Shown here: positions 1-10,659 of the stretch, piece by piece
Layout: every line of letters begins with the position of its first letter
Numbering within the stretch: position 1 is the stretch's first letter
Assembly (NCBI GenBank): GCA_947650365.1
Contig: OX393549.1
Span: 94,314,048 to 94,378,047 of the forward strand
Direction: 5' to 3'
DNA from: Chamaelirium japonicum
Lineage: Eukaryota; Streptophyta; Magnoliopsida; Liliales; Melanthiaceae
DNA length: 64,000 nucleotides
Translations under genes and position numbers: made by a program
Notes under the pieces: generated by a model
The model's input: only the letters and a program-made list of their open reading frames with translations
Database searches by the model: none
Told to the model about the DNA's origin: nothing

Positions 1-130
1 ATTACTCGATTCATAGGTGTCCTACATCAAACCCCCAACCCCCATGCACATTCCCGAAGGGACTAGTTTGAGCCCGAAGTGGGTCCATTGCCCGAAAGGT
101 TCCGGGACAGTACTCATTGATGTCAGAAAA
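1..130. repeat. dispersed repeat, copy 1
   Basis: A block with 'cattcccgaaggga' followed by 'gagcccgaagtgg' and 'cgaaaggtt..gggaca' recurs at about 25897-25995 in the same orientation. It could be part of an LTR or a SINE-like element. No ends or target duplication were found, so the class is open. Confidence 0.5.
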
Positions 131-884
131 ACAAAAACAAAAATGTAAGAGGATAACTTTGAGATAATTGAAATATTTTTAGGGTGAACTTTGAACTATA
201 GAAGACATATTTGCAGTTTTGGGTCCTTACTTCCTTCCATCCTTTTACATTTTGCTTATTGTCGTGTTGTATCGTATCGTATCATACCCAATATCAATCA
301 GCAAATTTGGGTCCTTACTTCCATCCATCCTTTCTATATATGTTCCCATTTTACCCTTCACACATATATATTAATCCATATCCAGTGTTTTGAATCATGT
401 CACGAAAAGAAACACAAAGGCTAGGATTGTAATATGTTATTTTTGCCCTTACCTATTTTATCCCTTTACAAGTCACGAATACCACCCAAAAATATTACAT
501 TTTTGCCACTGATCAATGGTCTTATTTATCTATCTAAAAACCCAAGGGCTATTATGGGAATAGCAATCCCAATTCTTCCTTTCATCCTACTTTTGTTTTC
601 CATTTTGCCTTTCTTTTGTTTGCCACTAATCAATTGAATCTTATTTGTCCATTAATAAAACAAGGGCTATAATGGGAAAGGCAATCCCACTAACCTATTC
701 TTCCTTGCATCCTAAATTTTGTTTTCTATTTTATAATTCTCAATCCTATGTTTTACAACAACATCAAGGGAAATATTTAGGCATGTTATGGGCATAGAAA
801 CTCTACTCGATTAACTTTCGGGTATAGGTATGGATACCCCAATACCCATACCTGATACCCAATTGCCCCTATGACAAATGATAG
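131..884. repeat. AT-rich intergenic DNA with a direct duplication
   Basis: No gene is visible. A segment at about 505-610 (gccactgatcaat .. aagggctattatggga .. ttcctt) is repeated in the same order at about 622-730, indicating an old tandem duplication. Near 800-870 there is a 'gggtatggataccc'-like low-complexity piece resembling the interior of the hAT-like elements found elsewhere in the window. Confidence 0.5.
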
Positions 885-980
885 ATAACTGAGTTGGTAG
901 AGTCACAAGGGTTGCTACCACGAGACATGTTTTCAATTCTTGCTTCTGGCCGATTTAACAAAATGAATACTTGCGATCCT
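885..980 (+). repeat. tRNA-derived SINE-like head
   Basis: The stretch 'taactgagttggtagag' resembles a pol III A box. About 40 bases downstream a degenerate B-box-like 'ttttcaattc' follows. This is the arrangement of a tRNA-derived SINE head. There is no closed tRNA cloverleaf, so it is not a tRNA gene. The 3' end and target duplication were not identified. Confidence 0.4.
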
Positions 981-1127
981 AGGTTATGTGCAGCTCCCGA
1001 GTGCGAGCATTTTTTTTTTTGAAATTCAAATTCTACTTTATCAACGGCCCATGCAAAAGTGGAAGCAAATTCGTCGATGGCCATGGTTGTTTAAACTTTA
1101 TTTATGATAGTAATGCCCGTGCTGTCG

Positions 1128-1292
1128 GCACGCAAAATATTTCGAGAGCGGAGACAATATTTCGAGAAAGGGGACAATATTTTAAAAGTGGCAACAAAAC
1201 ATTTCGAGAGCGACGATAATATTTTGAGGGTGATAACAATATTTAGTGAGCGGTACGTGACAATATTTTGAGGAATGTGACAATATTTCGTG
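1128..1292. repeat. degenerate short tandem repeat
   Basis: About six imperfect copies of a unit built on 'gacaatatttcgagagcg' follow one another. Downstream, to about 1590, the sequence is GC-richer with no supported gene. Confidence 0.6.
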
Positions 1293-1847
1293 GCCGCCTT
1301 CGGCAGCTTTGGAAATGCAACGGCCACCTTCGGCGGCAACACACCCCCAGGGCAATGCTCGGGATTCTCGCATCCTCCATCGACTGTCACCACCACTGCC
1401 GCTAAAAAACACATCCCGCCTAAGAAGCAGCACACACACAGGACAACACCCGAATCTTTTGCAGCCTCCATCGACTACCATCACCACCATCGTCGGCCGC
1501 TTCCATTACTACACTCGTTCCTGTCCGCACTACAGCGGCCACCTTCGATGAGAGTGTTCACATTGGGCGACGACGAGCATGGTCGCTGAATATTATTATA
1601 ATACTACTCAGTGTTTTAGATGTTTGATGGGATGAAAGTTTGGTAAATGGTAGGACACAGTCATGCTTGCCTTTTTAGTATTTAAAAGGGTTTTAGTTCG
1701 ATTCCTCAAATAAGAAAAGGGGAGTTGGCAATAAGCCCTTATAGAAGATGCTTTTAAGCACTAGTCTTGATAAATAGTTTGGTTTGAGCTAAGACCTAGT
1801 CCGAAAAGATACATATACATTGAACCCCTATTAAATAGTATCAAAAG

Positions 1848-2262
1848 AACAGTTGTGATTCAGTTTTGGCTTCAATCATAACCTTCTGCTACACCCCAGC
1901 CCGATCGATGAATCGCACTCAGTCCCAAATGGCTTACAAAAGAATGGATGTCATTCAGTTTTGGCTTCAACCTATTTGATCCCTGCTCATGAAAAATCTC
2001 AATCTTAATATCTTTCTCTCTCTATCTCTCTCTCCCTCTCCCTCTCTATCTCTCTCTCTCATGCTAACTTGGCATGGTGATTGATCATTGTGGCCCGTTT
2101 GCAGCCCGAGTCTCACTCAACCTCAAATGGCATCCAAAAGAATGATTGTGATTCAGTTTTGGCTTCAATCACAACCATCTGTTACTTTCAGCTCGACCGG
2201 TGAATCGCACTTAGCCCTAAATGGCATACAAAATAACGGTTGTGATTTAGTTTTGGCTAGGG
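1848..2262. repeat. imperfect tandem repeat of about 100 bp
   Basis: The phrase 'gattcagttttggcttcaa' recurs at about 1858, 1952 and 2151, with a decayed form near 2245. It is linked to 'atggcatacaaaagaatg' and 'cgatgaatcgcac' phrases in the same order. A CT-rich tract (2015-2060) interrupts the array. No coding frame is supported. Confidence 0.55.
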
Positions 2263-2395
2263 GAAAAGTATTTTGCTATGGGACGTATGGTACACTTGCA
2301 ACCCTGTTTTACCCATTTAGCGGTCTATGCGTGACACGATGAATGGACCATAAGCAAGTGCAACATATCCATTGCGAGAGACAAAAATTGAAAGG

Positions 2396-2396
<1 letters not shown>

Positions 2397-2466
<70 letters not shown>
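2397..2466. repeat. (GA)n microsatellite
   Basis: About 35 uninterrupted GA dinucleotides follow a short G-run. Confidence 0.95.
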
Positions 2467-2470
<4 letters not shown>

Positions 2471-2531
2471 GACGACGTGGCAGCCAATAATTGGGTCGTA
2501 AGAAAGTTTAGCAAACCAAACGGATAGAAAA

Positions 2532-2713
2532 GAGAAAAGATGTTCAACCTGAAGGTTTTTTCGATTCCGCTCAATACGACTGACATGGCAACGTACAACT
2601 AGTGGTGTTAAAAATTTAAATGTCGCTAGTGAAATTCAGCCACAAGTTGTATACTGCCATGTCAGTCATACTGAGCGAAATTGGAAAAAACTTCTGGTTG
2701 AATAGCATTTCTC
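2532..2713. mobile_element. hairpin MITE, MULE-type, copy A
   Basis: A near-complete palindrome whose right end reads 'gaatagcatttctc'; the left end is a decayed inverted copy. The flanking 9-mers are gatagaaaa (2523-2531) and ggtagaaaa (2714-2722), which match at 8 of 9 positions. A 9-bp duplication with these ends suggests a Mutator-like MITE. The same terminal sequence bounds the elements at 2750-3001 and 18485-18665. Confidence 0.75.
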
Positions 2714-2749
2714 GGTAGAAAAATGCTCATGAATTGGGTACAACAGCTA

Positions 2750-3001
2750 GAGAAATTCGATTCAGCCCTAAAGGTTTTCCAGATTTTGCTCGGTACAACT
2801 GACATGGCAGCGTATAGCTGTTGCTGTTAAAGATTAAAATGACACTCGTGAAATTCAGCCACAAGTTGTACGCTACCACGCCAGTCGTACCAAGCAAAAT
2901 TGCTGTTAAAGATTAAAATGGCACTCGTGAAATTCAACCACAAGTTGTACGTTGCCACATCAGTCGTACCAAGCAAAATCCCGGGCTGAATAGCATTTCT
3001 C
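2750..3001. mobile_element. hairpin MITE, MULE-type, copy B with internal duplication
   Basis: The ends are inverted copies of GAGAAATTCGATTCAGCC. The flanking 9-mers are caacagcta (2741-2749) and caatagcta (3002-3010), 8 of 9 identical. The right arm (gctgttaaagattaaaatg .. gtcgtaccaagcaaaat) is present twice in tandem, so the element is longer than its relatives. Confidence 0.8.
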
Positions 3002-3239
3002 CAATAGCTAATGCGATTTGACAAACCGAGGGACAACATGTGGGACAATCCACAATGATGTGGGCTTGAAGTGAGGTCTTGGTGTGAACGGGTGTGAACG
3101 CCGATGCACTAAGCCTTGGATCTCACTCCACACCATGAGAGTGAATGTCCTAGAGTTTGTCCATCAGTTTGTTCAAATAGTATTACTCGGTACAACATTA
3201 AATGGCAAGTTCCTACCAAAAAATAAAACATTAAATGTG

Positions 3240-3443
3240 AACTTTTTTTGCTACCCAATGTATTTGCTGCACTTGATTGCAGTCCAATCGTGGTCTGCCA
3301 CGTTGTCCAAAAGAAAGGGCATAATGGAAACCATACTTGCTACCATACTGCACTTGCCCATTATATATATTTCTTTTGGACAACGTGGCCGATCACAATT
3401 GGGCTTTATACAAGTGCAGCAAATCATTCGGGTACCAAAAATG
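3240..3443. mobile_element. hairpin MITE next to the MULE
   Basis: Inverted arms of about 70 bp share 'ttgctgcacttg' and 'ccacgttgtccaaaagaaa'. The central loop is short. The right end stops two bases before the target duplication of the large MULE. No clear target duplication of its own was found. Confidence 0.65.
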
Positions 3444-3445
3444 CT

Positions 3446-3454
3446 TTCCTAAAT
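3446..3454. repeat. 9-bp target site duplication, left (MULE)
   Basis: The sequence ttcctaaat immediately precedes the MULE terminus 'gaggtttttccc' and is repeated exactly at 14728-14736. Confidence 0.95.
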
Positions 3455-4335
3455 GAGGTTTTTCCCAAAATGAGCATCAGGTTTGACCAATTACCCAAAC
3501 TACTGCAGTTTTCTAAACCGTAACTTTTTTGCTCTCAGACACGTGACAAATAATTCACATGAGGCAGTTAGGATTTTTAGAGACCCTTTTGCCCTCTAGT
3601 CAAAAGGTAAAGAAACTGAACCTTTCTTCTTTCTTTTTCCCTCCGCGACCTTCCAAACCTCACCTGCGGCCTCCGCAACCTCATCGTCGACACTCTTCCT
3701 TGGCGGAGATCGTCGGAAGATCGTCGGAAGATCACCGGAAGATCGTCGGAAGTCGTCAGAATCTTCATTCACGGTCGTGCAAAGCCTTTAAAGGTAAATC
3801 TTCGAACCCTAAACCACGCTTTAACAAAAAAAATAGTTTTTTTTTACCCTAAACCCTAAATCATGGGTGAAATTATGACAAATTAAATTTCATACCGTAA
3901 AATCTTGAATAAAATGGTTATTTGAGATTTCTTCGATTTGGTAACTACTTAGGGTTTTCAAAAAATAGGTTTCAGATATTATAAAGATGTGAACAAGATA
4001 TTGTTGATGATTAATTAATTAGGGTTTTTAATTTTCAAGGTTAAAATTAATTTTTTAAAAATTTATTGTATTTTTTTGAAATGAGCTTTTACCCCATTAT
4101 CAAACAATTTTGTTATATGTTTCAGACCTCAAGTTATACTTGCATCAAACACAAAAATATTTTCTTAAAATTAAGATCTAATGCAGTAAATTTGTGTATC
4201 AAAATCAATGGGTCTATTGCAGTATTATTTGCGCTCGACACAAGTTCATTTGAGTTCGACGCATTTAAAGTTGTGTACTGTATGAGATGAACTTGAATAA
4301 GATCATTTCCAACACTTACTGAAATTTTTAATCAA
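3455..4335 (+). repeat. MULE left terminal inverted repeat
   Basis: The sequence pairs with 13868-14727 in inverted orientation along its whole length. Shared landmarks are 'cacgtgacaaataattcaca', the cttccgacgatc-type repeat near 3710-3750, and 'ctaatgcagtaaattt' near 4180. The inner boundary is approximate, near 'cttactgaaatttt'. Confidence 0.9.
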
Positions 4336-4768
4336 ATATGAGTAAAAACTCAATCTGATACAGAACACTCCAACCATTTACTCAAATTTGAGTTAAAACT
4401 CAATTTGGTATGAGTTTGAGTAAGGGTCGGAGCTGATTTTGGAGTTTTTACTTAGATTTGAGTAAAAACTCAACGTTGGATGATAATTTTGTAAATATGG
4501 AGGTCCTTGGAGATGATCGTTAAGAATTTGGTATGGATTGAGTCTTCCCTGATTTGGTGTAAAATGAGTAAAACTCATTTTGGTATAAATATGAGTTTGA
4601 CTTGAGCAGCTTTTGAGTATTTTTTACTCGGATTCAAATCTAAATCATGATTTGAGTATAGCTGGAGATGCCCTAAGTTGTAGTAATTAGCATTTGGTGT
4701 AACAATGTTTTACTTTTTATACTTTTTTTATTCTTTTCTTAATATTATATATAATATTATTTTTACAG

Positions 4769-5953
4769 ATGGGACGTGAAGGTCTTCAGAAGAGGCCACT
4801 GACACCATCCTCCAAACCACCTACAAAAAGATCTAGAAAAATGGCATCCAGTTCACCTACAATGAAATCTAAAAGGGAGTCATCCAAGTCACCTATCAAG
4901 AATTCTAACAAGAAGTCCCCCAAGTCACCTGCAAAGAAATTCGAAAAGGAGCCGGAAATCTCTACGAGAAAAGGAGGAAAGAAATCAAACACTGGAAATG
5001 GTTCCAAATTAGAGAAAAGTATAAGCAATGCACCCGTTAATAGATTGGAGTATATGGCTCAACCATCAGCTAGGTGCAGTGTCTCATTCCTTGATGTTAT
5101 CCTTGAGATGTTTAGAGATAATACTAATCGGATGGAATTGTTGAAGAAGTCTTGTTTTGGTCATATTTTAGATCTAAGGTATACCAAATATATGTTTCTT
5201 CCGATGCTTGCATATTACTTTTGGCAAAGACATGAGTCAGACTTTAAGTTTAATATTAATGGTGTGGTGATGAAATTCTCTCCCTTGGAGTTTACGTTGA
5301 TCCTAGGGCTTAGGTATAGCATTTCCACCCCTCCTCCAGACCTAGATACTGACAGCATTGGTGGTCCTTTGAAGAATAAATATTTTTATGGTAAGAAGGT
5401 GGTGGTAACCCAGAAAATATTGGTGGAAAAAATTAAAGAATGCAAAGATGATGTCGATGCAGTAAAGTTGGCATTGCTACTTCTATTAGAGAGTTACTTT
5501 CTTGGAGTCAATCCCGATGTTAGTATTCCTTTGATGCATTTAGAACTTGTGGATGACTTGGACAAATTCAATAAATACCCATGGAAAAATATGGCCTACA
5601 ACAGTTTGAAGGCCGGTGTGGAAGGTGCAATAAAGGGAGATAAGAGGCCAAAAAAATATAATATCTTTGGTTGTGCATATGCACTTCAGGTATGACTACT
5701 TTTTGAACTAATTAGTATGTTATAGCATATTGTCTATTATTTAATAACACTTGATTATTTGGTTGCACATATATTTTGCAGGTGTGGATATTTGAACGGA
5801 TCCCCTTTCTTGGAATATTTTGCGCAAGAAAGCTGAGCACTGATACGAATCCTAGAATTCTTAGATGGTGCGATTTGAAAAGTGTCACCTACGATAGAGT
5901 ATTCAAGTTTTTTAAAGAAAGAAAAGTAAGTTTAAAAAACTTGAGTTTATATT

Positions 5954-5984
<31 letters not shown>

Positions 5985-8315
5985 TATTCTAATTAATTAG
6001 TTGGGTTGATATATAGGTTCGAATTCTGGAAGAGTTAATTCCATCAAAAGTAGAAATGGAGGAGTATATCATCCGTCCCTTCTATGGCCGTGAATTATCT
6101 ACTTCAACAGAAGGATCAATGGAAATGGATATGGAAGAGGAAGTCGATAAGCCGAAAGTGGATAAGAATGAAGATGATAAAATAATTGAGGACAATGCTG
6201 AAGAGAAAAAATCGAAAGGGGATAAGGGGATCCCTATATATTATTCTTTACTAACTTCACAATGTCCATTAGAAATAGTGGTAGAGGAACACCAAAAAAG
6301 AATCTCCTCACTTGAGGAGATTGTAGTGAAACAAACCCAGCTAATAAATGGACTCCAACAAGAAATAAAGGAACTTAAAGGGCAACGCAAGGTTGGAATT
6401 TTTTCATCTCTACCTTCTTTCTCCAATGTGGATGACAAGGATTTCAATCCGATTGGTACTTTGGATGATCTTATTGGTGCGGCTACTCAAGTGCATGTGG
6501 TGGAATACCAACAAGAGGTAAATTTTATTCTTAAAGTGTATTTAGTTAATATGTATTAAAATTTTTTATTTGAATACTTACAAAATGATTGGTTGTATAT
6601 TGTAGAGAACGGAGAGATTGGGACACGAGGAATCCCTCATTCAAGACTTTTGTATTACACCACACCGAACTTATAGGGATGTAGAGGATGAGGGTGTGTC
6701 TCCTACTCAGATGGATTCAAATAGTAAGGGATATTCTCCTTCTCAGACGAATCCAAAAGAATGCGGTGATCCATGTTTACATGAAGGGATTGAGGAATCC
6801 TTCGCTCGAGATCCAAACATAGTTGATGATCAATGTCCAAGTGATGTTTTGATGGTACATTCCAAAAATGAAGAAAACAGAGGTTATGAAGAATCTATTG
6901 AGCCGGATCAAAATATAGTTGATGCATGGAGTGCAAGTAAAAAGGATGTTTCGACCGTACAAGAGAGCCAAACAAATAAAAAGGAACATGTATAATAAAA
7001 ATTCAACTACTAAATTTATTTTTTTAGAATTATGATTTAATATTTTCTTTTATTTTTCTTATAGGAGAAAGCTGCACCGACAAGACGCGAATCACACCGG
7101 ATGAGAAGGCCAGGTCCACATTTATGTTCTCCATATATAGACCCATTAAATAGAAAAAAACTTTTGGCACAATTGGAAGACGAGGTAGAGATCAAACTTG
7201 CCATGTGGATGAAAAGACTTAACCATGAGGAGATAAAATTTTGTATTGACTTCATGGATGATAACCGTAGAGAATTGTATGTATTATGGTAATACAATTA
7301 AATATAAATTAGAATGTCTTTTATAATTTATGATATAATTTCTATTAACTTCATGATGTATGTTTTAATGTAGGGATAACATTATTATTGACGAGATTAA
7401 TGTGAATCCTTTTTGGATTAAAGAACTCTATTCTAATGAAGGATGGGCACACAGTGAAGTGAGTTATGCATACCATTTAATTATGATATAAGTTATCTCT
7501 AATATTATAATTTTTTTACTTATAATTATATTAATTTGATTATAGCACATTGATGCCTATATGTCTCTCTTGGAGACACGTTTTTTAAGATATTTTGAGC
7601 ACTTTCACAAGGTTAAGAAGATTGACATCTTTTTTGGCAGGACGTACTTATGGGTATGTTCGCTAATTCTAGTTTGATATATATTTTTTTATAAACTGCT
7701 AAACAAATAGTTTCTAATAGGTTGTTTGTTGATTGTGACAAAATTATATGATATTGGCTTTCAATGACTTTAAAAGTTATATTAGAAAGGAACCTCAAGG
7801 AACAGATTTGAAAGTGCTAGCGAAGAGTTTTAAGTGGTCTGAGTCTTTGAAGCAGATTATGTTAGGAAACGGGGATCGAGTCAAAAATGATGATGGTGTA
7901 TTTTATCTGATATGGAAGTGTGCACATGCTATAATCCCTGTCAATTATAATAACATGCATTGGTATCTTGTGAACATGTACATGCAGGAGAAGCAGTTGC
8001 TTATTATTGATTCATTATATCAATCCTCTCATATCGAGTATAAGGAAGATATTGAAAAGATCTTGCATATCTTACCTATTGTACTCACTCTATAGTTGTG
8101 GACATGATACTGCTTTCGATGGCGACAAATGGACAGCGTACAAGGCGATGAAGACCACAATACCAAGGCAACTAAATGGATATGACTGTGGGATTTGGGT
8201 TATGTCCTTCGCTAACTACTTCACCTGCAATAAAGAATTAGACTTTAAGGATGCCGACATGTGTGCTTTTCGGCGGCGGATTGTATATCAACTTTTGATG
8301 AAATATGTGGAATGA
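4769..8315 (+). pseudogene. Ulp1-like (C48) SUMO protease gene of the MULE, broken
   Basis: A multi-exon gene. Proposed exons are 4769-5689, 5782-5925, 6017-6517, 6606-6989, 7065-7288, 7374-7458, 7546-7653 and a last part ending at 8315. All joins up to 7653 keep the frame with GT-AG sites. The N-terminus is basic and rich in Lys-Ser-Pro (about residues 5-70). A DUF1985-like region follows (motifs 'FSPLEFTLILGLRY' and 'ALLLLLESYFLG'), then an acidic linker and a coiled coil near 6280-6390. The C-terminus has the Ulp1 protease triad: His in 'NNMHWYLVNMY', Asp in 'LLIIDSLY', Gln in 'PRQLNGY' and Cys in 'DCGIW'. Ulp1 proteins cleave SUMO precursors or conjugates in the nucleus. Two problems exist. 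The exon after the acceptor at 7720 opens with in-frame stops unless another splice site is used, and a frameshift near 8085-8095 separates the His/Asp part from the Cys part. Confidence 0.85.
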
Positions 8316-8643
8316 TGTAACTTGACATGTGTACTTTCTGGTGGCATTTTGTAACTTGGAATGATAAAAAAATATGAAATGAATGATCTATGCTGTTTTG
8401 TAATATGAATATATTTATTTTATTACCGAGGTGGAATATTGAATGTTATACCCAATAGCCGTTGGATTGATTTTTATTATTTTGGTAAATTAAAAATGGT
8501 TATGTGCGTAGCAACATTTCCAATTCAATTCAAATAACTACATCCAGCACAAGTCCAAAGATGAACACAAAGATTGATTGTGTCAAACGCAAGTCCTAAC
8601 ATCTTCACAGCTACTTCTTGCATACAACGCAAGTATGGTTTGA

Positions 8644-8780
8644 CTCGATTATCATCCCTGCAATTGAGCACAAATATGTACTGCGTCCAACGCAAGTATG
8701 GTTTGTATCGAATGCAATATTTTGGCTAGAATCATCATCACTGCAATTGAACGCAAACGATACTTGCGTACGACGCAATT
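8644..8780. repeat. 137-bp direct repeat, left copy
   Basis: This segment matches 10256-10392 in the same orientation and at the same length, with scattered substitutions. Landmarks are 'caattgagcacaaa', 'tcgaatgcaatatttt', 'agaatcatcatca' and 'gcgtacgacg'. The pair brackets the GRF zinc-finger gene inside the MULE. Confidence 0.85.
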
Positions 8781-8799
8781 TTTTAACAGTTCTCATCAC

Positions 8800-9541
8800 T
8801 GCTCCTTGCGTTCACAATAGTTCTCAACAGTTCTCAATAGTTCTATAAAAACATATCCTCCCTGTCCTTTCTCTGCGATTTTCTTCATAGAGGAGTAGTC
8901 GACGGCCCCTTCTCTGCGATTTCCATTGGAGATGACGACGCGGAGGGGTAGAACACGGATCAGACTTCTTCTCCTCCGTGGCCACACAGATCAGACTTCT
9001 TCTCATCGGAGGTATGATCGCATCCCCCTGGATTGATCACTTCAGAAAGGGAAGGGGGCAGCTCCCTTCTAGGTCATAAACCCTTCATAACTCCCCCCTT
9101 TCTTCTTCTTGGTATTTGTCATTTGTTTTACTCGCAAATGGTTTAGTCGCCCCCTTAGATCTAACTAGATCATATGCTTATTCTCCATTCTTAAAGATTA
9201 AAAAAAAAACTAATTTCTTCTTGTTTAAATATACTGACTGCTACAGAGGGATCCTATAAGATTTTTTTAAAAAAACTAATTTCTTCTTGTTTAACGAGAT
9301 CAGCCCATTTATCTGTTGACTGCTACAGAGGGATCCTATAAGATTTTTTTTTAAAGAGATGATGTCATCTCAATGTAAGATCCAAATATGTACCATGCAT
9401 GGAGGTATTTCTTTATGTGGTTTTTTCTGTACCAAATATGTATCATCCAAATATGTAAGATCCAAATATGTTTTTTTTAAAGAGATGGTGTCATCTTGAT
9501 TGTCATTTTTTATGTGGTTTTTTTTTTAAACAGACTCAAAT
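8800..9541 (+). promoter_or_regulatory. probable 5' leader and leader intron of the GRF gene
   Basis: A CT-rich leader at about 8860-9009 ends at 'cggag|gtatgatc'. An acceptor 'ttaaacag' ends at 9533, eight bases before the ATG. This fits a 5'-UTR intron of about 524 bp. The intron contains two copies of 'gctacagagggatcctataag' near 9240-9350, an internal duplication. Confidence 0.45.
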
Positions 9542-9982
9542 ATGAGCTCAACGATATATCCGAATTTCACATGTCCATGTGGTGCTGGTTTTTGTAAGAT
9601 AAAGACATCCCGCACATCAAAAAATCCTGGAAGATTGTTTTATACATGCCCACTACCAGAGGTACATCATAATTTACTTTGAATAATATATATGCCCTTG
9701 GAATAAGATATAGATTTGTATTACCCATTTATTGTTAATACATGATTGCAGGGCAATCGATGTCAGTTTTTTATGTGGTGTGATGAAATTCAAAAGATGA
9801 TTATTCATAAATGCACGTGCGAGGAGACAATACACCGCTTGGAGGCTGAGGTCGAGGGGTTGAAGGGAAAACTCCATGAGTGTTATATGATGATGAAACA
9901 AATGCGGCAAAAAATGCTTGATGGAGCGATGGATAGTTTGTCGTTACTTCAAGATTTATCTTCGTTAGAGTTGACTGATTAA
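9542..9982 (+). CDS. small GRF-type zinc-finger protein carried by the MULE
   Basis: Two exons, 9542-9661 and 9752-9982, join in phase 0 to a 116-residue protein. The N-terminal half is a GRF zinc finger: Cys11-x-Cys13, then NPGR at 28-31, FYTC ending at Cys36, and 'CQFFMW' starting at Cys44. The four cysteines are the expected zinc ligands, and GRF domains bind single-stranded nucleic acid in several DNA-repair proteins. Residues about 64-100 form a charged coiled coil. Short plant proteins of this kind are common and often transposon-linked. Its place between protease and transposase, between two 137-bp direct repeats, suggests capture by the MULE or an accessory transposition function. The frame is intact. 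Function is inferred only. Confidence 0.8.
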
Positions 9983-10655
9983 AAATGTTGTAATGTTTTT
10001 CTGAATTTGGGTATGGGGTGCCATAAATAGATCCCCCTTGTCTTAGTTCAAAAATAATATTATTTTAAAATAATTTTAAGCCACACTTGTATAACAGCAT
10101 AGTAAGGTGATTGCAATATAATTTGTTTAATAATATTTAACTTTGATTACTTAAATAATTTATTTAATACCTGTCCAAATTCTCAAATACTGTTGCCTGT
10201 GATTGTTCAAATTTCTTATGCCCCTTATTTCATTTCTCATGCTTCTTGCAATTAGCTCGATTCATCATTCTGTAATTGAGCACAAAGATGGACTGCGTCG
10301 AACCCAAGTATGGCTTGTCTCGAATGCAATATTTTAACTAGAATCATCATCATTGTAATTGAACACAAACTCTATTTGCGTACGACGTAATTGCTTGTTT
10401 TCTGCAAAAGGTGTCATTGCGTTCAATTGCAAAAGGTGTCATTGCTTGTTTTCAACGCAAGTCCTATTATAGCATGCAGTATTGACAGTATCCAATCGCA
10501 ATAGTCATATTAAAGATATCGATTATCTAAGTCATTGTATCTAATTACAAATAACCAAAATTGCACAACCATCCAATTATAAGAAACCAGAATTTCAAAA
10601 GTCATTGTATCCAACTACAAGTCAGCCAAAATAAGATCTCTCAATAAAGTAAAAT
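9983..10655. other. MULE internal spacer
   Basis: AT-rich spacer between the convergent GRF and transposase genes. It contains the right 137-bp direct repeat (10256-10392) and several 'aacgcaagt'-like words that also occur at 8520-8780 and 13660-13870. No gene is seen. Confidence 0.6.
10256..10392. repeat. 137-bp direct repeat, right copy
   Basis: Partner of 8644-8780, in the same orientation and 1,612 bp downstream. Confidence 0.85.
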
Positions 10656-10659
10656 ATAG

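Noticed and set aside
885..980. A functional tRNA gene
   Set aside because: Only A- and B-box-like words are present; acceptor and anticodon stems do not form.
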